From the NCBI GenBank assembly GCA_019321725.1, contig CM033123.1, positions 4,348,960 to 4,412,959 of the forward strand: a stretch of DNA of 64,000 nucleotides. The letters run 5' to 3'. The notes under the pieces are model-generated. The model was not told where the DNA came from, ran no database searches, and saw only the letters and a list, made by a program, of their open reading frames with translations. Both the position numbers and the translations under genes were made by a program. This stretch comes from Paulownia fortunei (taxonomy: Eukaryota > Streptophyta > Magnoliopsida > Lamiales > Paulowniaceae). Positions 21,971 through 31,873 of this stretch are shown here, one piece after another (position 1 is the first letter of the stretch; each line of letters opens with the position of its first letter).

Positions 21971-22234
21971 TTTGACATTATCATTTTGTGAGAAATTAAG
22001 GAGACATTCCAATGGCTTCTTATTATTAGGAAGGACACTAAAACTCAGCAAATTAAAAAAATAAAAAAATAAAACAGTTTTAATGTTAAAACCTTTTTAA
22101 GAGTATTGGAGAACAACTTCTTGGAAGACATTTCAAAAATCAATGAGGTATTTACTTGCATAAATCCTTGAGAATTTATATCTTTGATAAGTGAATAACT
22201 AACATTTACCAAAGACTTTTTATTTTTGTAAATA

Positions 22235-23259
22235 GGGTTAAAAATAATATGCCATTCGATGTATAGCCGTTTTTACACTATAACCATTTAATTATTATTA
22301 TTTTTTTGGCGACTCACCGTCTAAACAACACGATTTTTTTTTTTTTTTTAGCATCCATGACTCTAGGTCCAAAATTTATAAAAAAATTCACTTTGTCACC
22401 CCACTTTTAATTTTTTTTTTTTTTAAAAAATTATGTATATTAATGTAATTCATCTATTTTTCTATTACTCATTTACAAAAAATTAAATTTAATTAATACT
22501 TATTATAATAAAAATATAATACCAATGAATTTTTTTTTTTGTATGCCTGTTTAACATTTTTGTTGAATTATAAATTCTATTCTTTATCTTTAATAAATTT
22601 CAAATTGAAGTAAATTATAATTTATGGAACAAAAATAAAACTTTAAATATAAAAATCATCGATTTAATTAAAATTGTAATAATTTTACTTGTTTTTTTAC
22701 TCGAGTATAGACTAATTTATATTTCAAAATGTATTCTAATGTGTTCAAAAATACGTTGGTGTCTATCTATAATTTTATTCGCCTCAAATGGAAAAATATT
22801 TGTTTATGTGTTTTTTCTTTTTTCTTTTCATTTATAATTATATTTTATTTTAATTTAAAAATTAATTAAGTAAATTCAAGAATACAATTTATAATTCAAT
22901 AAGAAAGTTTAAAAGGATTACCAAAAAAATTAATTTTACTGACAATATATTTTTGTTATAATAAGTGTTGATTAAATTTAATTTTTTGAAATGAGTAATA
23001 GAAAAATAAAGAAAGTACACGTATATACATAATGTTTTTAAAGTAGGGTGACAAAGTGGAAAAATATGCAAAATTTAAGTAGCAAAGTGCGATAATTTTA
23101 ACATGTACCACGCATGAGATGGAATCTCGGTGGAATATTCCATAGGTGAGTCCTAGATAATAAAGTGAAAAAACCCGTGTAATTTAGGTGGTGAGTTGCC
23201 AAAAATAAAAAGATGATATAATATAAAAATAGACACGGATGGTAAAATATTATTAACCC
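22235..23259. mobile_element. Non-autonomous Mutator-like element in the promoter region of the gene at 23629
   Basis: Left end GGGTTAAAAATAATATGCCATTCG and right end (reverse complement) GGGTTAATAATATTTTACCATCCG match imperfectly for about 100 bp, including TTTTTGGC(G/A)ACTCACC. Flanks TTGTAAATA (22226-22234) and TTGAAAATA (23260-23268) form a 9-bp target duplication with one mismatch. The duplicate locus at about 18780-18805 lacks it, giving an empty site. No transposase is encoded. It ends 370 bp before the start codon. Confidence 0.82.
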
Positions 23260-23563
23260 TTGAAAATATTAATAAATTCTACCAAGCGACAAATAATTAA
23301 GTACATTTATTGCTTAATAATCTAAATCGACAACTAATCCCATATGGGATGCCAATGTTAGCATTCATTTCTGACTCATAAATATTCAATTTGTATATAG
23401 CACATGTATATAGCTAGATGCATGGAGGTTTAATATCTTTGGTAAGTGAATGATTTTGAATTCCTTATACTAGAAAGTAGGTAAGCTTCCTAGGAGGCTC
23501 TGACGATAACAAGTCCATTAAACTCTCGCGACATTTGTTCCTAAGGGAGGGGTCTTATTTTCC

Positions 23564-23570
23564 TATAAAA
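23564..23570 (+). promoter_or_regulatory. TATA box of the gene at 23629-24072
   Basis: TATAAAA, 65 bp before the ATG, in a block nearly identical to the promoter at 19065. Confidence 0.65.
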
Positions 23571-23628
23571 ACCTACACCTCTCTCCAAGATTTTCATCAT
23601 CACACAATTAATCAAATATCCCAAAATC

Positions 23629-24072
23629 ATGTCTAGCACATATTTGTTAGTGCTTCTGCTTGCTGCATCAATTCTTGGCATCCCATCTATTGCCAATGAC
23701 AATTTTGGCTTGGGGCAAGAATTGCATAAGCACAAGCACAAGCCATCTCATCCACCTACAGATGCACCTGCACCATCACCAAAGCATAAATGGAAGCCAC
23801 ATCCACCTGTTTCACAAATATTGGACGACGACAGCAAATTAGAGGAGGAACTTAACCGGAAGCCTAAGCACAAGCCCTCTCACCCACCTGCAAATGCACC
23901 AGCACCGTCGCCAAAGCATAAGAAAAAGTCCCCTTCTCCAGTTCCATTGGCAGAAGCTTTTAACATGGTAGAGGAGGAAGAACTCAAGCATAAAAATAGG
24001 CACAAGCACCCCCATCCACCATCTCAGCCACCCAAAGCTGCTCCAAGGCCTTCTAGATTCAATTTCTTCTGA
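23629..24072 (+). CDS. Secreted Lys/His/Pro-rich protein with APAPSP repeats (type 2)
   Basis: A 147-residue protein. Residues 1-23 are a signal peptide (MSSTYLLVLLLAASILGIPSIA). The mature part has repeats KHKPSHPPTDAPAPSPKHK at 36-54 and KHKPSHPPANAPAPSPKHK at 80-98, separated by an acidic linker (LDDDSKLEEELNRKP). A second acidic segment (AEAFNMVEEEEL) follows, then HKHPHPPSQPPKAAPRPS and the C-terminus RFNFF. APAPSP is the type of sequence that carries arabinogalactan after proline hydroxylation in plant cell-wall proteins, so a secreted arabinogalactan- or extensin-like peptide is possible. There is no hydrophobic C-terminus for a GPI anchor. His clusters could bind metal ions (inference). 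A broken duplicate is at 19132. Confidence 0.82.
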   Translation: MSSTYLLVLLLAASILGIPSIANDNFGLGQELHKHKHKPSHPPTDAPAPSPKHKWKPHPPVSQILDDDSKLEEELNRKPKHKPSHPPANAPAPSPKHKKKSPSPVPLAEAFNMVEEEELKHKNRHKHPHPPSQPPKAAPRPSRFNFF

Positions 24073-24129
24073 TTATTCTAGATAAAAAAGTAGCTGCTAA
24101 ATAAAAAATTTATAATTCAGCTACTTATT

Positions 24130-25120
24130 TGTCATTGAGCTATTAATAATGCAAATTTTGCATTTCAGCTTTGCTCACAGGAGAATTACATATGTCCCAG
24201 ATGAATCTGAGAATTATTCCGTGGCAATAACTTTACTATGCTCGATAATTTTTATCTATTTTTCGAAAATTTTCAGGTTATCCTCTTCATTGTCTCTTTG
24301 ACCTTAGTTCAACAGTTCATTTTAAGTTACTAACATCAAGAACTTTTGGTGGTAAAATTAAAATACTAATTAATTTGAGCAGGATTTACTAGAATGCGCA
24401 TAGACTTTCGCGTTTAAACTCTGATTCTGCAAGCTCATTTTGCATAGATCAGTTCAAAATTATAAAGGAACTGACTTTTTGAAATAACTGAATCAAAAAT
24501 ATGAACTTACAAAAGTACTTCTGGAGAATTATGTTTGGACTTTCAATAAAGTTTGGTTTAGCAGTTTTCTTCTTGACTTGTTGGCTCTGTTCCTGGAAGG
24601 GATTGACATGGTTATATTTAATGCAAAATGATTTCACTTATCAACAAAACTTGTACGTAGTATCCCTAGAAATATCTGGGTCAAAAAAAAAGAAAAAAGA
24701 AAAAAGAAAAAAAAATTCCTGCTAATGACAGGTAAGATTATTTGCTATGTTCTTTTTTTTTTTTCCTTGGGTTTACACTTATTTCTATTCGAAAAATAAT
24801 TAAATTAGCAACTGCTTCCTTTTCTTTCCATGGTTTCTTGATAGTCTTTTATATATTTGTTGAGAAAGGTGTGTATGTATGTGTTGGCAATCAAAGGGGC
24901 ATTTTTGTAATATATTCATAATTATATTTCATTGAAAAAAATATATCTTAAATTCAAGAAAATGGCCATTTCTCAACTTTATCCAGATTATTTACCCAGA
25001 ACTGACACCATATATCGTTGACAAAAGCATTTCTTAGACCAAATAAGCGTTATTTATTTTACTAAATCAGCCTATCAACTTATAACATATTCAAATGTCA
25101 ATATGTATCCTAATGTACCA
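24130..25120. other. Intergenic DNA, no gene seen
   Basis: Short open frames only, with an A-rich stretch at 24682-24715 and no homology to other parts of the window that I noticed. Confidence 0.5.
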
Positions 25121-25124
25121 ATTA

Positions 25125-25490
25125 TTAACTAGTAGTAGAGCCGCTCTTGCCGCTGCCAACGCCGACACCCTGACCGCCAGCAGTGGAGGAACTAGCCGGA
25201 GAGTGAGTACCCGGAGGGTGATCCTTACGAGCAGGAGGCCCAGGCGGAGACCGATAAGCCGGCTTACGAGCAGGCAGCTTAAGAGGGGGGCGTACCACCG
25301 GCCGCCGTTTTGCAGGCCTCTTGGTTCGTGCTTTGCTTTCAAATGGTAGAGAAAATGGATATTTCTTTGGGGTGTTAAACTTTGTTTCATCTATTGAATT
25401 CTCATAGGAAGCATGATAATCACAAAAAGAAGTAGTAATGGGAAGAATAATCAACACAAATACAAATAAAAAGATGTAAACTGCACTCAT
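25125..25490 (-). CDS. Secreted basic proline-rich protein, singleton (type 3)
   Basis: A 121-residue protein. Residues 1-23 are a signal peptide (MSAVYIFLFVFVLIILPITTSFC). A short spacer with ASYENSIDETK follows; SYEN also occurs near the C-termini of the genes at 11969 and 14046. Residues 53-90 are Arg/Lys/Pro-rich (KRPAKRRPVVRPPLKLP then ARKPAYRSPPGPPARK). The tail (96-121) is Ser/Gly-rich. A TATA-like sequence lies 50 bp upstream. No named family fits. The region is GC-rich compared with its surroundings, as in the other precursor genes. A cell-wall or cationic peptide precursor role is inferred. Confidence 0.7.
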   Translation of the reverse strand: MSAVYIFLFVFVLIILPITTSFCDYHASYENSIDETKFNTPKKYPFSLPFESKARTKRPAKRRPVVRPPLKLPARKPAYRSPPGPPARKDHPPGTHSPASSSTAGGQGVGVGSGKSGSTTS

Positions 25491-25539
25491 TTTTTATTTT
25501 TTATGTGAAATAATGAGAAGTCTTCAAGATACATGACAC

Positions 25540-25545
25540 ATTATA
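25540..25545 (-). promoter_or_regulatory. TATA-like box of the gene at 25125-25490
   Basis: TATAAT on the minus strand, 50 bp before the ATG, in the context CACTGTATAATGTG. Confidence 0.45.
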
Positions 25546-25559
25546 CAGTGGCTCTTGTG

Positions 25560-27180
25560 GCAAATTTATTCGAACATAAAGTGCAGACCAAATATTTAAC
25601 TATGATCTTATCAATAAACTCAATAAAAATGGAAACTGTAGTCACTTTCTCTGTGAGATAATGAGAAAATTAATTTCTCCTCATTCGTTGGTCACCTTGA
25701 AAATTTGATGGTAAAAATAGTTTAATGCTCCGTGTCTTTGTTAATTTTATGCTATCCAAGCTATTATGAGCGTTCGCCTTTAATAAATTAACACACTATA
25801 CGAAGGCAAGGGATAAGCAATTCTGAAGAAACACCAATTGTGAAAAACTATGAATTTTTGTTTGTGGGTATGAATTTTAATGGTTGACATAATAAATAAT
25901 ATATCATTCTTTTTATAAGAAGGATATTGGATGATTCCTAATTATCTTTTTAGGTGACTCGAATCCATGATCAATTAGATTGTAGGTGTAAAGTATTTAC
26001 CAACAAGTTACCTTGTCTCTTCTAAGATGAAGAGGGTATTTGGTTAAACTTATTTAAAAAAATTTATAAACTCTTACATTTTATAAGATGTTAAATCTTA
26101 TTTTAAAAATAAGTTGTTAAAATGTTTGGATAAAATAAGATTATAGAGCTTTTAAAATGTTAATAATGATATTTTTGTAATTAAAACTGTTAAAATTAAA
26201 GGAGTTTGTTAAAATAAGATTTTATTTTGATAATAAGTTGGGGTAGAGATATTTTTTTTAGGAGTTTATATGCTTTCAACTAACTTTTTTTTTTAGATCT
26301 TATAAGTTCTTTAAAAAAAAAAAACAAATAATTTTTAATAGATTATATGCTGATAAACTTCTTATTTGTGATTACAAGTGTTGATATTCACTAACCAATT
26401 AACCATGTGAATTATATTCAGATTATACTGCATAGCTAGGGCTTCCATTAATTTAGTAAAAAATAAAAAGACCTCAACATGGAAGCTTTTGGAAAATTGG
26501 GTTTAATGAATTAAGTATATAGAGAAAAATAGAGAGAGAAATTACTTTTTACTTTTAACTTCTAATCTCTTTTCTAAATATATTAATGATCTGCTACTTC
26601 TTTATTTTTAAGAAAAATGAAAAATAATGTTCAAGCATTATCAAATAACTAAAAGCTGGAAATGTTTCATTTAAATAATGATAATAAAAAATTTGGTTCA
26701 ATCATTGTAAGTGTAACTAACAAATTCATAACTTAAAATCAACATCATTCAATTAATTGGAAATACTTAAAATCAAGTTGACAAATAAAGATAATTAAGG
26801 CCCGCAATTGGTATGGGGGTGTTACAAAACCAGATGAGACCTGCATGTTTCCTCAAGTACTATATTGGAGTTGTTAGTAAGAATCCATTTTTCTCACGTG
26901 TTCAAGTTCTACAAACAAATTTAAAAGTAAAATAACTTATAATTACAAAATATTTAGCAAAAGTGTGGAGAAAGAGAACTTTAATTCATAAAGAGAGGAA
27001 AAAGAAGGCCCGATAATCAAAATAGTTCACCACATATATATATAAGGATAAGTGCCTTTAAGGAAAGATTTATTTTTAACACAAGATTAATTGTGCTACA
27101 ATATCTTCCATTCACGCACAGATATTGGTTTTTAACACCAACTATATAGTTTTGCACAGAAACCACAATTTATTATTTAA
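25560..27180. other. Intergenic DNA with a duplicated flank, no gene seen
   Basis: 25870-26470 shares sequence blocks with 20080-20240. The extra sequence between those blocks (about 26035-26370), rich in TTATAAG / CTTATAA, may be a decayed MITE, but I could not fix its ends. Confidence 0.4.
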
Positions 27181-27228
27181 TTTACTAGTCCCCTTAGGCG
27201 CTGGTAAGAAAACCAGCTGTCATTTTTT

Positions 27229-27711
27229 CTACAGATGCATATCCTCTACTTTATGAGTATTGGTCATCTTTGATCGATAACCTGTGGGCATATCCTTTGG
27301 TGCTTCCTCCAATTTATACATAGTTGTTTTCTTAGCACCTGGTAGAAAAGATTCGGGCTTGTCCCTATGTAATTTCTCCATGTTTTGCGTGGCTGGTTTT
27401 GCAACTGGTAGATAACTTGAGGTATGGTCTTCAGGTGCTTTTTCCTCTACCTTTTGCATGGTTCGTCTTGATCCTGTGGGCTTAAGCTTTGCTTGTTGCA
27501 TTGACACGTCTTCAGGTGCTCTTTCAAGTGATTTTTCTATTGATTTAGATGGGTGGTTTCTGATTCTTGCCCAACCTCTGGAGTGAAAGCGGCTCATGAA
27601 AGGCATTTGCCTGGGCTCGTTGAGGGCGGCACCGCCATTTTGCTCGGCGGTTGTGGGGGTGGAAAGGACCACTAGCCCAAGAAGAAACACAAGGAAATAT
27701 GTGGTGGACAT
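27229..27711 (-). CDS. Secreted repeat protein with APED motifs, singleton (type 3)
   Basis: A 160-residue protein. Residues 1-22 are a signal peptide (MSTTYFLVFLLGLVVLSTPTTA); its MS.TY(F/L)LV(F/L)LL start resembles that of the type-2 gene at 23629. After a basic stretch (FMSRFHSRGWARIRNHP) come four to five imperfect repeats of about 21 residues, with forms such as SKSIEKSLERAPED, RTMQKVEEKAPED, TQNMEKLHRDKPE, TMYKLEEAPKDMP and NTHKVED. Unlike its neighbours it is not proline-dominated. The alternation of basic and acidic residues gives possible dibasic sites. No named family fits. A TATA box lies 76 bp upstream. Confidence 0.75.
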   Translation of the reverse strand: MSTTYFLVFLLGLVVLSTPTTAEQNGGAALNEPRQMPFMSRFHSRGWARIRNHPSKSIEKSLERAPEDVSMQQAKLKPTGSRRTMQKVEEKAPEDHTSSYLPVAKPATQNMEKLHRDKPESFLPGAKKTTMYKLEEAPKDMPTGYRSKMTNTHKVEDMHL

Positions 27712-27786
27712 TGTTAGCTATAGCCCTTGAATTAACTAATTACTTGTGAATTTTTGTGACGGTGTGAAGTTGGCGAAGGGTTGGGG

Positions 27787-27793
27787 TTTTATA
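27787..27793 (-). promoter_or_regulatory. TATA box of the gene at 27229-27711
   Basis: TATAAAA on the minus strand in the context GCTATAAAACCCCAACC, similar to the TATAAAACCCCAACC context upstream of the gene at 2195. Confidence 0.65.
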
Positions 27794-28713
27794 GCAGTTT
27801 AAGGTCTCTAACAGGGGTAATTTTCCATGCTGCTGCTACTCTAACTGCACAATTAGCGTGTTACTTATACGCACTTTTGGTGTGAACTTCTGTGACTACT
27901 CTCGTGAATGCTACCTAATTACCTCGTAGAAAATGATTTCATACATTGTTGCATCAGAATTGGATTCAACTAAATAACTACTAATTACATATCACAAGAT
28001 TTGTCCATGATTTTGCGTATATCAGTATTGCATATATATGTAAGCATTGCTTAATATATAGACAAACTGTGGCCATATATCAAGAAAAGTGGAACTTGCT
28101 CAACGGGTGAAGACCACTCCTCAATGGTATTAATCAAACTGAGTTCATTTCAAGATTCATTATCCACCTTTATTAATCAAACTGAGATCATCATCCTTCT
28201 CCTGGAAATCAAAGTGACCGATTTTCATATTCCTTCAAAACTCGTAAAGATATCTGATATATTTCCTTGCTGAAATCAAATTAAGTTGTCTTTCTGAGAA
28301 AAACACCTACAGTTCTTAGTGGGATTATGGCTTGAAGTAGCACACGGTTTTTCCACCATCTCTATAGATAGTTGCTAGCGGTAAGAACCAAATTTCTGTT
28401 TCTATGCGATTAAATTTCACAAAGAGGCAAGAATCAATTTCCCTTCAGATATGTTTGTTATGCAAGAAGTGTTCAAAACAATAGGCCGGGCTCTTTGCCC
28501 TCTCTGTCATTTGTTTTAATTTTTACGTAATAAACAGGTAGCGATTCAAGCCAATACCACACAGGCACAATGATTCTCATAAGAAAGAAAAATAAAGACA
28601 ACAAAAAAGAAATTCGTAGAGATGAAGCACTTCAGGATGATTTTATTTCAACTAGGCATTTGATTTGATAACAGCTCAGAACTAGTACAATATAAGTGTC
28701 TGAGTCAGAGTTG

Positions 28714-29127
28714 CTAGTGACCGGAGTGGTCATGGTTTTTAAGGGTCAACCTCTTCAGCTTCAAACCTGGTAGATGTACTTCAAGCATTGGCTCCGGCAG
28801 TTCTTGCAGTGGGGGCATGGGTTCAGCGGCAGTGTTGTAAGATAACGATTCCTGCAACGGGGGCATGGGTTCAACGGCTGTGTTGTATGATAATGATCCG
28901 TGCAGAGGTAAAGCCACCGGGGAAATGTCATGTTGGTTTGGCAGCTCATATGAATTTCCCGACGTTAAGACATCGAGGGACTGCGCAGTACCTATTATTA
29001 GAGGCTGCTTCTCTTGCCATGGAAATTCTGTATGCTCAATTTCATGTGGTCTCTGGTGATCGGCAAGTGTGAAAGTTGTGACAACCACCAGGCTGATGAA
29101 CAATATTAACAAGTCTTTTGTTGGCAT
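28714..29127 (-). CDS. Secreted SLSYN-repeat peptide precursor (type 4)
   Basis: A 137-residue protein of no family I can name. Residues 1-22 are a signal peptide (MPTKDLLILFISLVVVTTFTLA). Residues 23-77 are a spacer with HQRPHEIEH, FPWQEKQPL and SGNSYELPNQ. Two 16-residue repeats SLSYNTA(V/A)EPMPPLQE lie at 78-93 and 94-109, followed by a degenerate LPEPMLE and HLPGLKLKRL. The C-terminus is HDHSGH. Broken copies at 38194, 56275 and 62558 share the leader, so this is the only intact member seen. Each repeat offers Tyr followed by Asn, a possible cut site for asparaginyl endopeptidase, so short Tyr-ending peptides could be released (inference). TATA box 81 bp upstream. Confidence 0.8.
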   Translation of the reverse strand: MPTKDLLILFISLVVVTTFTLADHQRPHEIEHTEFPWQEKQPLIIGTAQSLDVLTSGNSYELPNQHDISPVALPLHGSLSYNTAVEPMPPLQESLSYNTAAEPMPPLQELPEPMLEVHLPGLKLKRLTLKNHDHSGH

Positions 29128-29207
29128 CTTCGAAATCTTATATGGTGCAAAAATAAGAGATATTAGTAGTTTACTTTACTCTCATGTTCTATCTGTATCC
29201 TCAAGAA

Positions 29208-29215
29208 CTTATATA
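29208..29215 (-). promoter_or_regulatory. TATA box of the gene at 28714-29127
   Basis: TATATAAG on the minus strand. The same block is kept upstream of the broken copy at 62558. Confidence 0.55.
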
Positions 29216-29340
29216 GTTGAGTTGCATTCTAGCTAACAAAGTTCCTTAAGATTGATATGGTAGTTTCAATTCCTTATCTTATGGAGCATGACATTTTTGT
29301 GATATAAAAGTTCCCCAGTTGGATGAATAATAAAATTTGT

Positions 29341-29535
29341 TTATTGAAGACTCTGTCCATGCAATTCTGCTGCACTTATATCGTGTGTGATAGTTTTGTT
29401 ATCAAGTCCAGGTAGGTGGAATTTGTGCTTGGATGATCCACATCTCAAGATCTGGCGCCCATGAGCTAATTTCTCCTGAAGCATTACTAATTCTTCACTG
29501 AATCGTTTATTCGCACGCTTGAAAGATTGTTTCAC
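29341..29535 (-). pseudogene. Conserved block in each segmental unit, possible gene relic
   Basis: An open minus-strand frame of 64 codons with HLPGLDNKTI and DISAAELH. Equivalent sequence at 38690-38830, 56690-56760 and 59515-59620 (shared GCTGCACTTA and AAGTCCAGGACA) has stops and indels, so no common frame is maintained. It may be a fragment of a further small gene (HLPGL also occurs in the type-4 protein) or a conserved non-coding part of the unit. Confidence 0.3.
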
Positions 29536-29549
29536 ATCTCTTCTCGAGA

Positions 29550-31280
29550 AACAAGTGGGTTTTCGAGTTCTATATTTCTTTCGAATTTGAATAATAACTC
29601 AATCTTCTCCCATAATTATTCAGTTTATTCATATTCCAATAAAAAACTTGTAGAATCAAATCCAAAAGATAGTAATCATTCAAAAATTAGCCAAAATTTC
29701 CAGATGTAGAGGGAATTGTTTTTTTTTTTTTATATAAATATTTTGAGAAAAGTGAAGAAGAATGTAAAGTATATTTTGTTTTATTTTAAAAATGTGTTTT
29801 AGAGTGTGATGATTAGTACGTTTTAGACGACTAAAAGATTATTTTGGAAGAAATATATTAAAGAATATATGGTAATATTTGATTTTATTTTAGAAAAATA
29901 AAAATAAAGAATGAAAACAAAAACAAACATTTTGCTGAGTGGTGGGAAAATAAATTTTGGATCTTAAAAGCCCATTTAGCTAGGTTTATGTTCCTCATGC
30001 AAAATATAAATGTAAGTAATTCTGCTAGCTATATGATTTTTTATTTTTATTTTTTAAATACATCTAAATTTTTAATCAAAAAAGTATGCATTACCAAAAC
30101 ACTTATTATTGCAACATTACCTCTCGATCTCAATAAAAATGAAACAAATCACAAAATTGGATAACTTCAAACCATAATCAAACATGAAATTCACAAGTTC
30201 ATATGTGGGCGCCCTAAGCATTGACCAAAGAAAATTAGTTTATTGTAAAATAAATCATACTCAAAATGCAAGAATAAATCATGGGTTCTTCAATAATTTC
30301 AGTACAACTTAGCAATAATTTTAGGGAAATTAAAAGGAAAAACCCAAAACCCAACAATTGGAGAAGACCCAAGTAGTTGAACTCTTGATTTCTTCTTGTA
30401 ATCTTCAATTCTCTTGTTGTTTCCTCCTCTCTCCTTAAACTTGTGTTTTTCTCTCTTCTTTGCTTTCAAAGATCGTCCCCAAATGTATATGGAATGTATC
30501 TAAAGATTATTTTTTATATCCCATTTTCTTTCCTCATTGGCTGTATATAATAATAATAATAAAAAAAAAACTTTAACAAAATTGCAAACCAGTGTCGTGG
30601 CGCTAGGGAAATGAAGCTTCAGCACGAAGCGCTTTGACAAGGAATTTTTAGGATGGTTTGAAGGAAACCTTCTCAATCGAGAAATCCCTCTGAATTGGAC
30701 TAGACCTGACTCTGTCGCAATCCTAGGATGGTTTGATTTCAGTCTGCATTGTTTTCTCAAATACTATGATTTTTGCCCGAGTAGTTGGAAAATAAATTTT
30801 GAATCATACAAGCCCATCTATGTTTGTGTTCCTCATGCAAAGTAGAAATGTAAGCATTTCTTGATAGAGGAAATTTCTGTACGTTGATTTGTAATTTCCA
30901 TTTGATACTTGGATTAGGACTTCGTACAAACTTTTTGCTATATTAGGATGCAACTGCAGTCCATAATTCAGTGTAGTTCCAAATTAATTTTAGATGCATC
31001 TAAATTTTTAATTATGAATTAGTTGATGAGGCCTGTGATTAATGTAACTTTTGTGATACAATTAAAAGACAACCATCAGTATGCAAGTGCATGGTATTGA
31101 TGCAGTATAAGCAGCATTCTCATAATATTGTACTCCATTTCATACATGAGAGAAGTACATCAGGTTAACTCGCAAGCTTATTACCACTACAGCAACACTT
31201 GCAAGTGGTAATTAAGCAGAAGATAGATTATTTATTCAAAAAAAATTAACCAGTTTTCAACCTGAGTTTATTTAGTATTT
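29550..31280. other. Intergenic part of repeat unit 1
   Basis: 29620-29740 matches 47440-47560; 30640-31030 matches 38860-39220; 30120-30550 matches 48170-48660. No gene is apparent. Confidence 0.55.
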
Positions 31281-31287
31281 GGGCTTT

Positions 31288-31397
31288 TTATATCGGACGC
31301 CTTGGTGGTGTTGGGGGCTCGAACAACTCACCATCGTCCGGGATTACTGATGGTGCGTGGATGGGCTCGCCAACGCCATGGGATGAGTGTTGGCTCT
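31288..31397 (-). pseudogene. Out-of-frame C-terminal remnant of the type-5 gene
   Basis: Downstream of the stop at 31398, another frame reads HSSHGVGEPIHAPS and then DDGELFEPPTPPRRP before TAA at 31288. The copies at 41964 and 49002 read the equivalent tail in frame. A single-base deletion in the run CCACCAAAAACC accounts for the shift. Confidence 0.7.
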
Positions 31398-31775
31398 TTA
31401 GGTTTTTGGTGGTGGCGGGGTGAGCTCGCTAACGCCATGGGATGAGTGTAGGCTGTTTAGGATTGTTGATGGTGCCTTTATGGGCTGGCGAATGCCATGG
31501 GATGAGTATCGGCTGTTTAAGATTGTTGATGGTGCGTGGATGGGCTCGCCAACGCCATGGGATGAGTGTGGGTTGTTTAGGATTGCTGATGGTGCCTTGA
31601 TGGGCTGGCTAACGCCATGGGATGAGTGTAGGCTGCTTTGGGTTGGCTTCAACATATACTTGTTTCGGTCGAGACCCTGATTCTTTTTCTCATTATCTTC
31701 ATTAGCAAGAGAGGAGGTGGCGATCAGGAGCACAACGGCAAAGGGCAAAATCAGAGTGTGTAATTTAACTGACAT
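31398..31775 (-). CDS. Secreted SSHGV-repeat peptide precursor (type 5), C-terminus frameshifted
   Basis: A 125-residue protein. Residues 1-24 are a signal peptide (MSVKLHTLILPFAVVLLIATSSLA). A charged spacer NEDNEKKNQGLDRNK follows. Four 20-residue repeats begin at 50, 70, 90 and 110, with the shared form HSSHGV..PI.APS.ILN. The repeats differ at set positions (SQPIK, GEPIH, RQPIK). The last repeat is cut short as SELTPPPPKT by a one-base deletion compared with paralogues. The Met at 31775 is chosen over one at 31886 because the TATA box (31841) and G-box (31874) lie between them. No named family fits. The precursor may be cut between repeats to give several related peptides (inference). Confidence 0.8.
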   Translation of the reverse strand: MSVKLHTLILPFAVVLLIATSSLANEDNEKKNQGLDRNKYMLKPTQSSLHSSHGVSQPIKAPSAILNNPHSSHGVGEPIHAPSTILNSRYSSHGIRQPIKAPSTILNSLHSSHGVSELTPPPPKT

Positions 31776-31840
31776 CTTCAGATTATTCTTCTTATTATTA
31801 TTTTTTGGTGACTGTTTAAAATCCTGGCTGAAGGTGGCCT

Positions 31841-31847
31841 TTTTATA
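31841..31847 (-). promoter_or_regulatory. TATA box of the gene at 31398-31775
   Basis: TATAAAA on the minus strand (CATTATAAAAAGGCC), 66 bp before the ATG. Confidence 0.65.
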
Positions 31848-31873
31848 ATGATTTTGGGCCAATGGAAAAGTAA

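Larger units (their letters stand above)
21975..24130 (+). repeat. Tandem segmental duplication, copy 2
   Basis: Partner of 18541-19990. It is longer because a 1025-bp Mutator-like element sits at 22235-23259. Confidence 0.8.

Noticed and set aside
28714..29127. Firm assignment of the type-4 gene as a cyclopeptide alkaloid precursor
   Set aside because: Only the X-X-X-Tyr pattern and repeats agree. No BURP domain or other modifying enzyme is in the window, and Ser-Leu-Ser-Tyr is not a core I know. Kept only as a hypothesis.
29527..29709. Plus-strand 60-codon frame rich in Ser/Asn
   Set aside because: AT-rich sequence of the repeat unit. The equivalent parts of other units do not keep the frame.
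31370..31640. Regular 60-bp repeats considered as a CRISPR-like array or satellite
   Set aside because: The repeats are contiguous without spacers, lie in a reading frame with a signal peptide, and the DNA is plant nuclear.
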